Numbered from the stretch's first letter, positions 22,432 to 30,622 are shown. The stretch is DNA of 64,000 bases from Streptomyces aureoverticillatus (GCF_014649395.1 NZ_BMSY01000006.1:496001-560000); one strand, 5' to 3'. Numbers and translations: made by a program. The notes: generated by a model from the letters alone, not told the origin.

Positions 22432-25332
22432 ATGACGCAGGGACGGCCCGGAGGCGGCGTCTGGGCCCCGCTGTGGGAGCGCGACGCGGAACTCGCCGCG
22501 GCCGAGCACGCGGTGTCCGCGCTGTGCTCGGACATGACGACCGAAGGCAGCCTGCTCGTCTTCAGCGGTGTGGCAGGCATCGGCAAGACCGCGCTGCTCG
22601 CGGAAGTGCGGCGGATGGCGCAGGGCCGCGCCAAGGTGCTGGTCGCCCGCGGCGGCGAGACCGTCACCTCGGTGCCCTTCAACGTCGTACGCCAACTCCT
22701 GCAACCGGTCCTGGTCTCGCTCTCGCCCGAGGAGTCCCGCGAGTATCTCGGCGACTGGTACGACATCGCGGGTCCCGCGCTCGGCATCACCGACCCCGGC
22801 AGCGGGCGGCCCGAGCCGCAGGCGGTGTGCGACGGCCTCGTCGACGTGGTCTCCCGCCTCGCCCGCGTGCACTGGCCGCTGGTCCTGATCGTCGACGACG
22901 CGCACTGGGCCGACCAGGAGACGCTGCGCTGGCTCGCCGCGTTCGCCGAGCGCCTCGACGACCTGCCCGTGCTCGTCGTGGTCGCCCACCGGCCCGGCGA
23001 GGCCAACGGCGACAGCGCCCGCCACCTCACGCGGATCAGCGAGGCGGCCCGCCCCACGACGCCCCTGCGCGCCCTCACCCCGGACGCCACGGCCGGCCTG
23101 ACCCGCGCCACCCTCGGCGAGCACGCCGACGCCCCGTTCTGCCGCGAGGTCTGGGCGGTCACCGGCGGCAATCCGTACGAGTCGGTGGAACTGCTCGCCA
23201 AGGTGCAGGACAGCGAGATGGAGCCGGTGGAGAGCTCCGCCGCCGAACTGCGCGCCCTCAACCGCTCCGCGCGCGGCCGCGGCCTCGTCGCCCGCATCCA
23301 GGAACTCGGCACGGACGTCGCCCAGTTCGCGTGGTCCGCGGCCATCCTCGGCTCCGCGATCTCGGTGGAGCTCGCCGCCTCGCTCATTCCCATGCCGGTG
23401 GAGGACGCCGAGCGGTGCGCGGAGCGGCTCCGCACCGCCCGCATCATGACCAATGGCGACGACGGCCTGGAGTTCGTCCACCCGCTGATCGCCACCGCCG
23501 TCTACAGCTCCATCCCGCCCGCCACCCGCACCGCCTTCCACGGCCGGGCCGCCTGGGCCGTCACCCGCTCCGGGCGTGGCTACGCCGCGGCCTCCCGGCA
23601 CCTGCTGGAAGTCCACCCCGACGACGACCCCGAAGTGGTCGGACAGCTCCGCGAAGCCGCCGCCGAGCACCTCGCGGTCGGCGCTCCCGACGCGGCCCGC
23701 CGCTGCCTGGAGCGGGCCCTGCGCGAGCCGCCCCGGCCCGACGTGCACGCCCACGTGCTCTACGAACTCGGCTGCGCCACCCTGCTCACCTCACCCGTCA
23801 CCACCATCGGGCACCTGCGCGAGGCCCTGTCGATGGCCGGCCTCAGCCAGGAGCTGCGCGTCGACGCCGTGTGCAGGCTCTCGCAGGCGCTGGTGCACAA
23901 CGACCAGCTCGGCGAAGGCCTGCGCGCCATCGACGAGGAGGCCGCCAAGCTCCCGGACGGCCCCGCCCGGCTGCGGCTCAAGGCCGTGCACTACATGTGG
24001 GAGGGCATCCACGCGGGCGAGGAGGACTCACCGGGACGCTCCCGGCGGCTCGCCGCGCTCGCCGGTCCGCTGACCGGCCGCGACAACGCCGAGCGCGCCC
24101 TGCTCATCCTGCGCGCCTTCGACGCGATGACCCGCGGGGAGAACGCCGAAGAGGTCGTCGAGCTGTGCGACCGCGCCCTCGTCAACGGCCGGCTCGCGCC
24201 CGGACTCGGCTGGACCGACACCGAGTGGAGCTTCGAGCTGCGCCTGATGCTCGGCGGGTCGTACGCGTTCGCGGACCGGCTCGATCGCGCCGAGAGCCTG
24301 TTCACGGAGGCCGTCCGGGCGTACGAGACGGCGGGGTGGAGCGGCGGCCACCTCGCGCTCGCGCACGCCTTCCTCGGCTATGTGCACCGCAGGCGCGGAC
24401 GGCTCAGGGACGCCGAGAAGTCGCTCCGCGAGAGTCTGCGGCTCGCCGACCGCGTGGGCCAGGGCGGACTCCCGATGCACTGGGAGGCGGCCAGCATGCT
24501 CATCGACACGCTGCTCGCCCGCGGCCACGCCGAGCAGGCCAAGGCCATCGCCGACCGCTACGGCTTCGCACCGGCGTCCGCCTCCACGATCTACGTACCC
24601 GACGCGATGTCCGTACGCGGACGGCTGCTGCTCGCGCTCGGCCACCGCGAAGAGGGCCTGAACGAACTGGAGGCCACCGCCAAGGCGTTGACGGCACGCG
24701 GCCAGTACAACACCGTGCTCGCCCCCTGGGCCTACGACCTCGCCCGCGCCCTGGCCGACGAGGATCCGCGGCGGGCCGCCGACCTCGTCGCCGACGCCCG
24801 CGTGCAGGCCGAGCGGTTCGGCACGGACACGGCGATCGGCGAAGCGCTGAGGTGTGCGGCGGCGCTGGAGACAGGGGCTCGTTCCGTTGCCCTGTACGCC
24901 AAGGCCGCGACGTATCTGGAGGCCTCGCCGTGCGCGTACGAACACGCGGTGGCCCGCGTCGAGTACGGGGTCGCCTCCGGCGTGGTGGAGGAGTTGGAGC
25001 GGGGGATTGCCCTGGCGCGGGCTTGCGGGGCCGATGGGTTGGTGGCCCGGGCCGAGCAGGCCCTGGCCCGAGCAGGCCCTGGCCGGCCGGTAGGTTTCCT
25101 CGACGTGGTCCTGGGGCGCCGTCGCGGGGGCTCCGCCCCCGGACCCCCTATCGGCCTTCGGCCTCGTCCTCAAACGCCGGACGGGCTGAGATATCCCCGG
25201 TGCGGCCTGAGACCCCCCCGTCAGCACGCACCGTTGATCCGCAGCCGCGCCAGCGTCTCCTCCGCCTCCCGCACCATCCCCGTGATCAGCGCCCCGCAAG
25301 ACGGCACATCCTCGATCACCCCCGCCACCTGA
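22432..25332 (+). CDS. LAL-type AAA ATPase with TPR-like repeats, lacking the LuxR HTH
   Basis: The open frame gives 966 residues, of which about 890 look real. N-terminal P-loop FSGVAGIGKTALL (~44-56) and Walker B WPLVLIVDDAHWAD (~146-159) define an AAA_16-type STAND ATPase. A long helical TPR-like region follows (~390-885; e.g. ALAHAFLGYVHRRRGRLRDA). Large LuxR-family (LAL) regulators have this layout and then a C-terminal HTH. Here the protein reaches ALARAGPGRP and runs into a dispersed intergenic repeat and the antisense of ipdC, with no HTH in any frame. The ATG has GGGAGGT upstream. It sits between fadA6 and ipdC, breaking the steroid block. A regulator remnant or partner-dependent sensor; function unknown. 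Confidence 0.8.
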   Translation: MTQGRPGGGVWAPLWERDAELAAAEHAVSALCSDMTTEGSLLVFSGVAGIGKTALLAEVRRMAQGRAKVLVARGGETVTSVPFNVVRQLLQPVLVSLSPEESREYLGDWYDIAGPALGITDPGSGRPEPQAVCDGLVDVVSRLARVHWPLVLIVDDAHWADQETLRWLAAFAERLDDLPVLVVVAHRPGEANGDSARHLTRISEAARPTTPLRALTPDATAGLTRATLGEHADAPFCREVWAVTGGNPYESVELLAKVQDSEMEPVESSAAELRALNRSARGRGLVARIQELGTDVAQFAWSAAILGSAISVELAASLIPMPVEDAERCAERLRTARIMTNGDDGLEFVHPLIATAVYSSIPPATRTAFHGRAAWAVTRSGRGYAAASRHLLEVHPDDDPEVVGQLREAAAEHLAVGAPDAARRCLERALREPPRPDVHAHVLYELGCATLLTSPVTTIGHLREALSMAGLSQELRVDAVCRLSQALVHNDQLGEGLRAIDEEAAKLPDGPARLRLKAVHYMWEGIHAGEEDSPGRSRRLAALAGPLTGRDNAERALLILRAFDAMTRGENAEEVVELCDRALVNGRLAPGLGWTDTEWSFELRLMLGGSYAFADRLDRAESLFTEAVRAYETAGWSGGHLALAHAFLGYVHRRRGRLRDAEKSLRESLRLADRVGQGGLPMHWEAASMLIDTLLARGHAEQAKAIADRYGFAPASASTIYVPDAMSVRGRLLLALGHREEGLNELEATAKALTARGQYNTVLAPWAYDLARALADEDPRRAADLVADARVQAERFGTDTAIGEALRCAAALETGARSVALYAKAATYLEASPCAYEHAVARVEYGVASGVVEELERGIALARACGADGLVARAEQALARAGPGRPVGFLDVVLGRRRGGSAPGPPIGLRPRPQTPDGLRYPRCGLRPPRQHAPLIRSRASVSSASRTIPVISAPQDGTSSITPAT
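25126..25190. repeat. Dispersed intergenic repeat, copy 1
   Basis: GGGGGCTCCGCCCCCGGACC, then TCGGCCTTCGGCCTCG, then CCTCAAACGCCGGACGGGCT. A close copy is at 32791-32858. It contains a GGGGGC/GCCCCC hairpin able to stop transcription both ways. Confidence 0.8.
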
Positions 25333-26291
25333 CCCGACGCCATGACGCCCGCGTCCGTGCGGCCGTCCACCATCGCCGCCTTGAGCATCATGGGTGTGTT
25401 CGCCGCCAGCAGGACCTGGCTCCACGTCAGGTCCTGCCGGTGGCGCAGCGCCAGGCCGTCGCGGAGCAGGCGCGGCCAGCTCGTGCCGGAGACGCGGCGG
25501 AACGCGGCCGCGTGGCGCGCGGCGCGGGTCAGGGACCGGAGCGGGCCCGACCGCTCCAGGGCCGTCACCAGGTCCGTGCGCAGCATGCGGTGGGGGAGGC
25601 CGTCCACGCGCGTGGTGACCGTGACGTCCTTGACGGTCGCCGCCAGATAGCGGGCCTTCACCGCGTCCGGCACCGTCGACTCCGCCGTGAGCAGGAAGCG
25701 CGTGCCCATGGCGACGCCCGCCGCGCCGTAGGCAAGGGCCGCGACCAGGCCCCGGCCGTCGTAGAAGCCGCCCGCGGCGATCACCGGGATGTCGACGGCG
25801 TCCACGACCTGGGGCAGCAGCACCGTCGTGGCGACCTCGCCGGTGTGGCCGCCGCCCTCGCCGCCCTGCACCACCACCGCGTCGGCGCCCCACGCGGCCA
25901 CCTTCTCCGCGTGCCGCCGCGCCCCGACGGACGGGACCACGAGCACACCGGCGTCCTTGAGCTCCGCCATCAGGTCCTTCGAGGGGGCGAGAGCGAAGGA
26001 CGCGACCCGGACGCCCTCGTCGATCATGATGCGCACCCGCTCGCGGGCGTCCCCCGCGTCCGCCCGCAGGTTCACGCCGAACGGCGCGTCCGTACGGGAC
26101 CTGACCTCCCGCACCGCCGAGCGGAGCTGCTGCGGTGTCATCGTCGCGGAGGCGAGGATGCCGAGCGCGCCGGCGTTCGCCACGGCGGAGACCAGGCGCG
26201 GGCCCGCCACCCAGCCCATGCCGGTCTGCACGATCGGGTGGCGTACGCCGACGAGGCGCGTCAGCGCCGTGTGCGGGCCGGGCGCCGTCAT
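25221..26291 (-). CDS. ipdC: IpdC-like flavin-dependent reductase (nitronate monooxygenase family)
   Basis: A 356-residue FMN TIM-barrel protein of the NMO/2-nitropropane dioxygenase family; IpdC of M. tuberculosis (355 residues) acts on the 5-hydroxy-HIP-derived CoA thioester during ring opening. Motifs: HPIVQTGMGWVAGPRLVSAV (~18-37), VVQGGEGGGHTGEV (~140-153) and IPVIAAGGFYDGRG (~170-183), followed by the FMN phosphate site GAAGVAMGTRFLLTAES (~191-207). Its ATG overlaps the ipdB stop by 4 bases (ATGA), the fourth step in a chain of ATGA couplings echA20-ipdA-ipdB-ipdC. The 3' end is overlapped for 112 bases by the convergent ATPase frame. Confidence 0.88.
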   Translation of the reverse strand: MTAPGPHTALTRLVGVRHPIVQTGMGWVAGPRLVSAVANAGALGILASATMTPQQLRSAVREVRSRTDAPFGVNLRADAGDARERVRIMIDEGVRVASFALAPSKDLMAELKDAGVLVVPSVGARRHAEKVAAWGADAVVVQGGEGGGHTGEVATTVLLPQVVDAVDIPVIAAGGFYDGRGLVAALAYGAAGVAMGTRFLLTAESTVPDAVKARYLAATVKDVTVTTRVDGLPHRMLRTDLVTALERSGPLRSLTRAARHAAAFRRVSGTSWPRLLRDGLALRHRQDLTWSQVLLAANTPMMLKAAMVDGRTDAGVMASGQVAGVIEDVPSCGALITGMVREAEETLARLRINGAC

Positions 26292-27055
26292 GCCGTCCGC
26301 ACCTCGCGCTCGCGCAGACCCGAGGGGTCCACCACGTCACGGATCAGGCGCAGTTCGTCGGCGGTCGGCTCGCGGGTGGGCGGCACCTCGTCCGGTACCG
26401 CGAGCGGGAAACCCGTGGCCTCGCGGATGTCGTCGGCCGTCACCCCGGGGTGGACGCTCACCAGGCGCATCGCGTGATCCGGCGTGGCGAAGTCGAAGAC
26501 GCCGAGGTCTGAGACCACGCGGCGCAGCTCGTGGAAGCGCGTCGCCGACGGGCCCGCCGCGGCCGCGCTGTCGTACCCCACCCCGCAGATCATGTCGACG
26601 CGCTCGACGAACACGCGCGGCGAATGCCGGGGGACCCAGTAACTGACCGGATTGTTCAGGGTGTTGGCGGGCGCGCCGCGGGCGCCGAGGAGCTGGCGGG
26701 ACGGGCGCCGCCAGTCGCCGACGCAGCTGATGTTCTGGTTGCCGAAGCGGTCGATCTGGCTCGCGCCCATCATCACGTGCCGCCTGCCGCCCATGACCAT
26801 CGTCAGATGGCGGCGGTACGGCAGCCAGCCCTCCGTGACCGCCGATCGCGCCCCGACCGCCGGCACGTCCCCGATCAGCAGCGCCTCGCCGTCCGTCAGG
26901 AGCAGCTCGGGCGCGAACGTCAGCTTCGCGAGGCGCGCCGCGACCGACGGGATCGTGCCCATGGGCGAGGCGAGCACCTCGCCGTCGCCCCGCCAGGCCT
27001 CGGCGCAGGCGATCACGCAGTACTCGGCGCGGGTGACGGTGGTGGGCGTTGTCAT
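26288..27055 (-). CDS. ipdB: IpdB, beta subunit of the C-ring-cleaving CoA hydrolase
   Basis: 255 residues, class I CoA-transferase fold. IpdAB hydrolyses the last carbocycle (COCHEA-CoA) in steroid degradation rather than transferring CoA. Stretches such as GEVLASPMGTIPSVAARLAK, GGRRHVMMGASQIDRFGNQN, YWVPRHSPRVFVERVD and RVVSDLGVFDFATPDHAMRL follow mycobacterial IpdB nearly word for word. The Glu motif SENG of true transferases (present in PcaJ at 35455) is replaced by TDGEALLIG, as expected for the hydrolase. It starts 4 bases inside the ipdA stop. Cytosolic; forms a heterotetramer with IpdA. Confidence 0.92.
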   Translation of the reverse strand: MTTPTTVTRAEYCVIACAEAWRGDGEVLASPMGTIPSVAARLAKLTFAPELLLTDGEALLIGDVPAVGARSAVTEGWLPYRRHLTMVMGGRRHVMMGASQIDRFGNQNISCVGDWRRPSRQLLGARGAPANTLNNPVSYWVPRHSPRVFVERVDMICGVGYDSAAAAGPSATRFHELRRVVSDLGVFDFATPDHAMRLVSVHPGVTADDIREATGFPLAVPDEVPPTREPTADELRLIRDVVDPSGLREREVRTA

Positions 27056-27924
27056 CGCTGCTCCTTGTGCCAGGCCTGGACGGCGAGTTGGTAGTCCTCC
27101 TCCGTCCTCCCCGTGAGGAAGCGGGTGTGGAAGGCAGCCCAGGTCTCCGGAGTGCGTGCCGCCGTCGCGTACTCCTTCTGGAAGGACTCGTCCCGGCCGT
27201 GGTCCGGCGCGCACGACGTGAAGTGCGCCCCGTTGGGGGTCTCGGCCACGCCCGTCACCGCGTGCCGGGAGACGAGCAGGGTCTGCGGCGCCGCGTGCGC
27301 CGTCAGCTCCGCGGTGCCGACGATGCGCTCGCAGGTGACGTACGCGGAGTCGGCCGCCTCGCAGAACAAGTCGTCGAAGTACGGATCGGGGCCCAGGTAC
27401 TGGCCGTTGCCCAGGTGGTCCGCGCGGTTCAGGTGGACGAGCGCGGCGTCCAGGCGCAGGGCGGGCGCCGCCACCAGCTCCTCGCCGTCCTCGTAGGGCG
27501 ATGTCACCGTCCGCAGGCCCGGGTTGACGCGCAGCACGTCCGAGCCGAGGCCCGCGCGGACCGGCAGGAACGGCAGCCGCTGGGCGGCGGCCGTCAGGCC
27601 CTGCATGAACACCGCCTCGTCCAGCTCCACGAGTTCGAGCGCGGCGCGCTCGCGGGCCGCGCGGAAGTGCGGCTCCAGGGGGATCGAGTCGAGTGTCACG
27701 AACGCGGTGACCAGCTTGCGGATGCGGCCCGCCGCGGCGAGCAGCCCGACGTCCGGGCCTCCGAACGCCACCACTGTCAGGTCCGTGACGTCCGAGCGCA
27801 GCAGCGCCCGCACCAGGGCCATCGGTTTGCGGCGCGAGCCCCAGCCGCCGATGCCGAGCGTCATGCCGCTCTCCAGGCGCCCCACGATCGCGTCGGGCGT
27901 CATGACCTTGCCGTTGCCGCTCAT
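27052..27924 (-). CDS. ipdA: IpdA, alpha subunit of the C-ring-cleaving CoA hydrolase
   Basis: 290 residues (Rv3551 has 292). Class I CoA-transferase alpha fold: SGMTLGIGGWGSRRKPMALV (~19-38), VTDLTVVAFGGPDVGLLAA (~46-64), AAQRLPFLPVRAGLGSDVL (~118-136), ALRLDAALVHLNRADHLGNG and DPYFDDLFCEAA (~185-196), then ETPNGAHFTSCAPDHGRDES. The GGWGSRRKP and LPFLP(V/I)RAGLGS blocks are characteristic of IpdA. The ATG is embedded in the echA20 stop (ATGA). Together with IpdB it opens ring C; the catalytic Glu expected near residue 105 lies in LELVELDEAVF. Confidence 0.92.
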   Translation of the reverse strand: MSGNGKVMTPDAIVGRLESGMTLGIGGWGSRRKPMALVRALLRSDVTDLTVVAFGGPDVGLLAAAGRIRKLVTAFVTLDSIPLEPHFRAARERAALELVELDEAVFMQGLTAAAQRLPFLPVRAGLGSDVLRVNPGLRTVTSPYEDGEELVAAPALRLDAALVHLNRADHLGNGQYLGPDPYFDDLFCEAADSAYVTCERIVGTAELTAHAAPQTLLVSRHAVTGVAETPNGAHFTSCAPDHGRDESFQKEYATAARTPETWAAFHTRFLTGRTEEDYQLAVQAWHKEQR

Positions 27925-28709
27925 GCCGGGTCCCCCTGTTCCTGTGTCAGCTCCCGCTCGCGTGTCGGATTCGCTCCGCCGAAGCCGGCGCGGACGCGGG
28001 CGGCGAGGCCGCTGAGGTTCGCCTCGAAGGTGAATCCCTGCTCGAAGCGGTAGCTGCGGTGCACGTCGACCGGGTCGATGCCGTTGATCGCGGCCTTCGC
28101 CAGGCGCAGCAGGGTGCCGTCCTTGCGGGCTATCTCGTGCGCCAACTCCAGGGCCGCCGCGTGCAGGTCGGCGCGGGGCACCACCCGCCACACCGAGCCG
28201 TGCGCGTGCAGCTCGGCGGCCGTCGCCGTGCGCGAGGTGTAGTACAGCGCGCGCATCAGGTGCTGGGGCACCAGGCGGGCCAGATGCGTCGCGGCGCCGA
28301 GCGCGCCGCGGTCCAGCTCGGGCAGGCCGAAGGTGGCGTCGTCGCTCGCCACGATCGCGTCCGCGTTGCCGACCAGGCCGATGCCGCCGCCCAGGCAGAA
28401 GCCCTGCACGGCCGCGACGACGGGGACCTCGCATCCGTACACCGCGGAGAACGCCTCATAGCACCCGTGGTTGGCGCCGATCAGGGCCTCGTGGCCGGAG
28501 TCGCGCTGCATCTCCTTGATGTCCACGCCCGCGTTGAACCCCCGGCCGGCCGCGGCGAGGACCACGCAGCGGACGCCGGGGTCGCGGCCCGTCGCGCGCA
28601 CCGCGTCCGCGAGGTCGTACCAACCCCGCACGGGCAGGGCGTTGACCGGGGCGTAGTCGACGGTGACGACGGCCACGCCGCCGTCCGGAACCGAGGTGGA
28701 GACAGGCAT
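27921..28709 (-). CDS. echA20: EchA20-like crotonase, D-ring hydrolase
   Basis: A 262-residue crotonase-fold enzyme. In mycobacteria EchA20 hydrolyses ring D of the HIEC-CoA intermediate. Conserved blocks: GRGFNAGVDIKEMQRDSG (~60-77; oxyanion and CoA site), VPVVAAVQGFCLGGGIGLVG (~99-118), DATFGLPELDRGALGAATHL (~126-145) and RFEQGFTFEANLSGLAARVR at the C-terminus. All are shared, as recalled, with Rv3550. First gene of the minus-strand operon echA20-ipdA-ipdB-ipdC. Its promoter faces the SDR at 28781 across a KstR2-like box 35 bases upstream of the ATG. Confidence 0.92.
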   Translation of the reverse strand: MPVSTSVPDGGVAVVTVDYAPVNALPVRGWYDLADAVRATGRDPGVRCVVLAAAGRGFNAGVDIKEMQRDSGHEALIGANHGCYEAFSAVYGCEVPVVAAVQGFCLGGGIGLVGNADAIVASDDATFGLPELDRGALGAATHLARLVPQHLMRALYYTSRTATAAELHAHGSVWRVVPRADLHAAALELAHEIARKDGTLLRLAKAAINGIDPVDVHRSYRFEQGFTFEANLSGLAARVRAGFGGANPTRERELTQEQGDPA

Positions 28710-28743
28710 CAGCGGATCCGCTACCTTTCAACCAGCGTCCTCA

Positions 28744-28759
28744 ACCAAACATTTGTTAG
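28744..28759. promoter_or_regulatory. KstR2-like operator, site 2
   Basis: ACCAAACATTTGTTAG; its complement CTAACAAATGTTTGGT differs from site 1 (19421-19436) at one base. It lies in the 71-bp divergent region between echA20 and the SDR, where it would overlap both promoters. Confidence 0.7.
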
Positions 28760-28780
28760 TTGCTTGGGAAGGTAGCAGCC

Positions 28781-29545
28781 ATGACTGACAAGGGACAGAT
28801 GGTCGTGGTCACCGGCGGTACGCGCGGCGTCGGCGCCGGCATCGCGCGCCGCTTCCTGGCCACCGGGGCGCGCGTGGTCGTCTGCGCCCGCAGGCCCCCC
28901 GAAGCCCCCGTCGAAGTGCCGGGCAACACCGCCGAGTTCCGTCCGCTCGACGTGCGTGACGCCGAGGCGGCCACCGAGTTCTTCGGAGCGGTGGCGACCG
29001 ATCACGGTGGGATCGACGTCCTGGTGAACAACGCGGGCGGCACGCCGTTCGGCCTCCTCGCCGAGGCGTCCGCCGCCCGCCAGACGAAGATCGTCCAGCT
29101 GAATCTGCTCGCGCCGCTCTACACCTCCCTGGCGGCGTACGAGGTGATGCGCCGTCAGGAGACGGGCGGCGTCATCGTCATGATCGGCAGCGTGAGCGGC
29201 ACCCGCCCCTCACCCGGCTCCGGGGCCTATGGCGCGGCCAAGGCGGGCCTGGAGAACCTCGCGCGCACCATGGCGGTCGAATGGGCGCCCCGGGTGCGCG
29301 TGAACACCGTCGTGCTCGGCCTCACCCGCACCGAGAGCTCCCATCTCCACTACGGCGACGAGGACGGCATCGCGGCGGTGGGGCGCACGGTCCCGCTGGG
29401 CCGCCTCGCCGAACCGGCCGACGTCGGGGACGCCTGTGTGTTCCTCGCCTCCGACGCCGCGCGGTACGTCAGCGGCTCGGCGCTGCACCTGCACGGCGGC
29501 GGTGAGCGGCCCGCGTTCCTCGACGCCGCCTCCGTGAACCACTGA
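28781..29545 (+). CDS. Short-chain dehydrogenase of the HIP locus (Rv3549c-like)
   Basis: A 254-residue SDR: cofactor site VTGGTRGVGAGIARRF (~11-26), NNAGGTPFG (~84-92), active-site Ser/Tyr/Lys in IGSVSGTRPSPGSGAYGAAK (~135-154) and the C-terminal LASDAARYVSGSALHLHGGG. Its position directly divergent from echA20 under a KstR2-like box and its place beside the next SDR copy the Rv3548c-Rv3549c order. The substrate is probably a hydroxyacyl-CoA of HIP degradation; which step is unknown. ATG 28781 is preferred (GGGAAGGT 8-15 bases upstream); an upstream TTG at 28760 falls at the operator edge. Confidence 0.87.
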   Translation: MTDKGQMVVVTGGTRGVGAGIARRFLATGARVVVCARRPPEAPVEVPGNTAEFRPLDVRDAEAATEFFGAVATDHGGIDVLVNNAGGTPFGLLAEASAARQTKIVQLNLLAPLYTSLAAYEVMRRQETGGVIVMIGSVSGTRPSPGSGAYGAAKAGLENLARTMAVEWAPRVRVNTVVLGLTRTESSHLHYGDEDGIAAVGRTVPLGRLAEPADVGDACVFLASDAARYVSGSALHLHGGGERPAFLDAASVNH

Positions 29546-29624
29546 CCCGCGCCGGGGCCTCCGCCGCGCCTGGATCCGACGGCCCAGACCGCGCCAACCA
29601 CCCACCGCACAAAGGAGTTCCCGC

Positions 29625-30551
29625 ATGAACGCTGTCGCCGGACCCGGGATCTGCGCGGGCCGCGTCGTGATCGTCACGGGCGCGGGCCGGGGCCTCGGGC
29701 GCGCGCACGCGCGTGCCTACGCCGCCGAAGGCGCGCGGGTCGTCGTCAACGACCTGGGGGTGGGCCTCGACGGCTCGGGCGCCTCCGGCGGCCCCGCGCA
29801 GGAGGTCGTCGAGGAGATCCGCGCGGCGGGCGGCGAGGCGGTCGCACACGCCGGGGACGTCGCCACGTCCGAGGGCGCCGCGTCCCTCGTACAGACGGCT
29901 CTGGAGACGTACGGACGCCTGGACACCCTCGTGAACAACGCGGGGTTCCTGCGCGACCGGATGCTGGTGAACCTCGACGAAGACGCCTGGGACGCCGTCG
30001 TACGCGTACACCTGAAGGGGCACTTCCTGCCGCTGAAGCACGCCGCCGCGCACTGGCGTGCCGAGTCCAAGGCGGGCCGCGTGCCGCACGCGTGCGTGGT
30101 CAACACCAGCTCCGGAGCGGGCCTGTCGGGCAGCGTCGGGCAGGGCAACTACAGCGCCGCCAAAGCGGGGATCCTCGGCCTGACCCTGGTCGCCTCCGCC
30201 GAGTTGGCCGCCTACGGAGTGCGCGTGAACGCCATCGCGCCCGCCGCGCGGACCCGCATGACCGAGGAGACGTTCGCCGGCGAGATGGCCGCCCCCGAAG
30301 ACGGCGGTTTCGACGCGATGGCCCCGGAGAACGTGTCCCCGCTGGTCGTCTGGCTCGGCTCGGAGTCCTCCGCCGGGGTCACGGGCCGCGTCTTCGAGGC
30401 CGAGGCGGGCCGCATCACCGTCATGGAGGGCTGGCACCCCGGACCGACCGCCGACAAGGGCGCCCGCTGGAGCGCGGCCGAGGCGGGCGAGACGGCCCTG
30501 AAGCTGCTCTCCCGGGCGGAGGCACCGCAGCCCGTGTACGGGGCGCGCTGA
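29625..30551 (+). CDS. Short-chain dehydrogenase of the HIP locus (Rv3548c-like)
   Basis: 308 residues (Rv3548c has 304), an SDR of the MFE-2 hydroxyacyl-CoA dehydrogenase-like type with the long insertion VVVNDLGVGLDGSGASGG after beta2. Cofactor site VTGAGRGLGRAHARAYAAEG (~19-38), NNAGFLRDRM (~104-113), catalytic NTSSGAGLSG and GQGNYSAAKAGI (~160-182). The C-terminal tail beyond 250 is longer than in simple SDRs. AAAGGAG precedes the ATG. Second and last gene of the plus-strand unit; a perfect 13-bp-stem terminator follows 27 bases on. Likely oxidises a beta-hydroxyacyl-CoA in side-chain or ring beta-oxidation. Confidence 0.87.
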   Translation: MNAVAGPGICAGRVVIVTGAGRGLGRAHARAYAAEGARVVVNDLGVGLDGSGASGGPAQEVVEEIRAAGGEAVAHAGDVATSEGAASLVQTALETYGRLDTLVNNAGFLRDRMLVNLDEDAWDAVVRVHLKGHFLPLKHAAAHWRAESKAGRVPHACVVNTSSGAGLSGSVGQGNYSAAKAGILGLTLVASAELAAYGVRVNAIAPAARTRMTEETFAGEMAAPEDGGFDAMAPENVSPLVVWLGSESSAGVTGRVFEAEAGRITVMEGWHPGPTADKGARWSAAEAGETALKLLSRAEAPQPVYGAR

Positions 30552-30578
30552 GTCTCCGCCGGGGGAGCATTCCAGGAC

Positions 30579-30617
30579 GGGGTGCCTGCCCCGCGAGTCC
30601 CCGCGGGCAGGCACCCC
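30579..30617. terminator. Bidirectional terminator
   Basis: GGGGTGCCTGCCC (30579-30591) pairs perfectly with GGGCAGGCACCCC (30605-30617), 13-base loop, between the convergent SDR and SulP genes. Confidence 0.88.
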
Positions 30618-30622
30618 CGGCG

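Noticed and set aside
25085..25332. LuxR-type HTH at the end of the LAL-like ATPase
   Set aside because: No HTH text in any of the three forward frames; the region is a dispersed repeat followed by antisense ipdC.
22473..26477. 1334-codon open frame on the plus strand
   Set aside because: A +2-frame shadow running across the ATPase and antisense ipdC/ipdB; composition is Arg/Pro/Ala noise.
26288..27924. ipdB/ipdA as a second 3-oxoacid CoA-transferase
   Set aside because: They lack the SENG catalytic Glu motif present in PcaJ and carry IpdAB-specific blocks.
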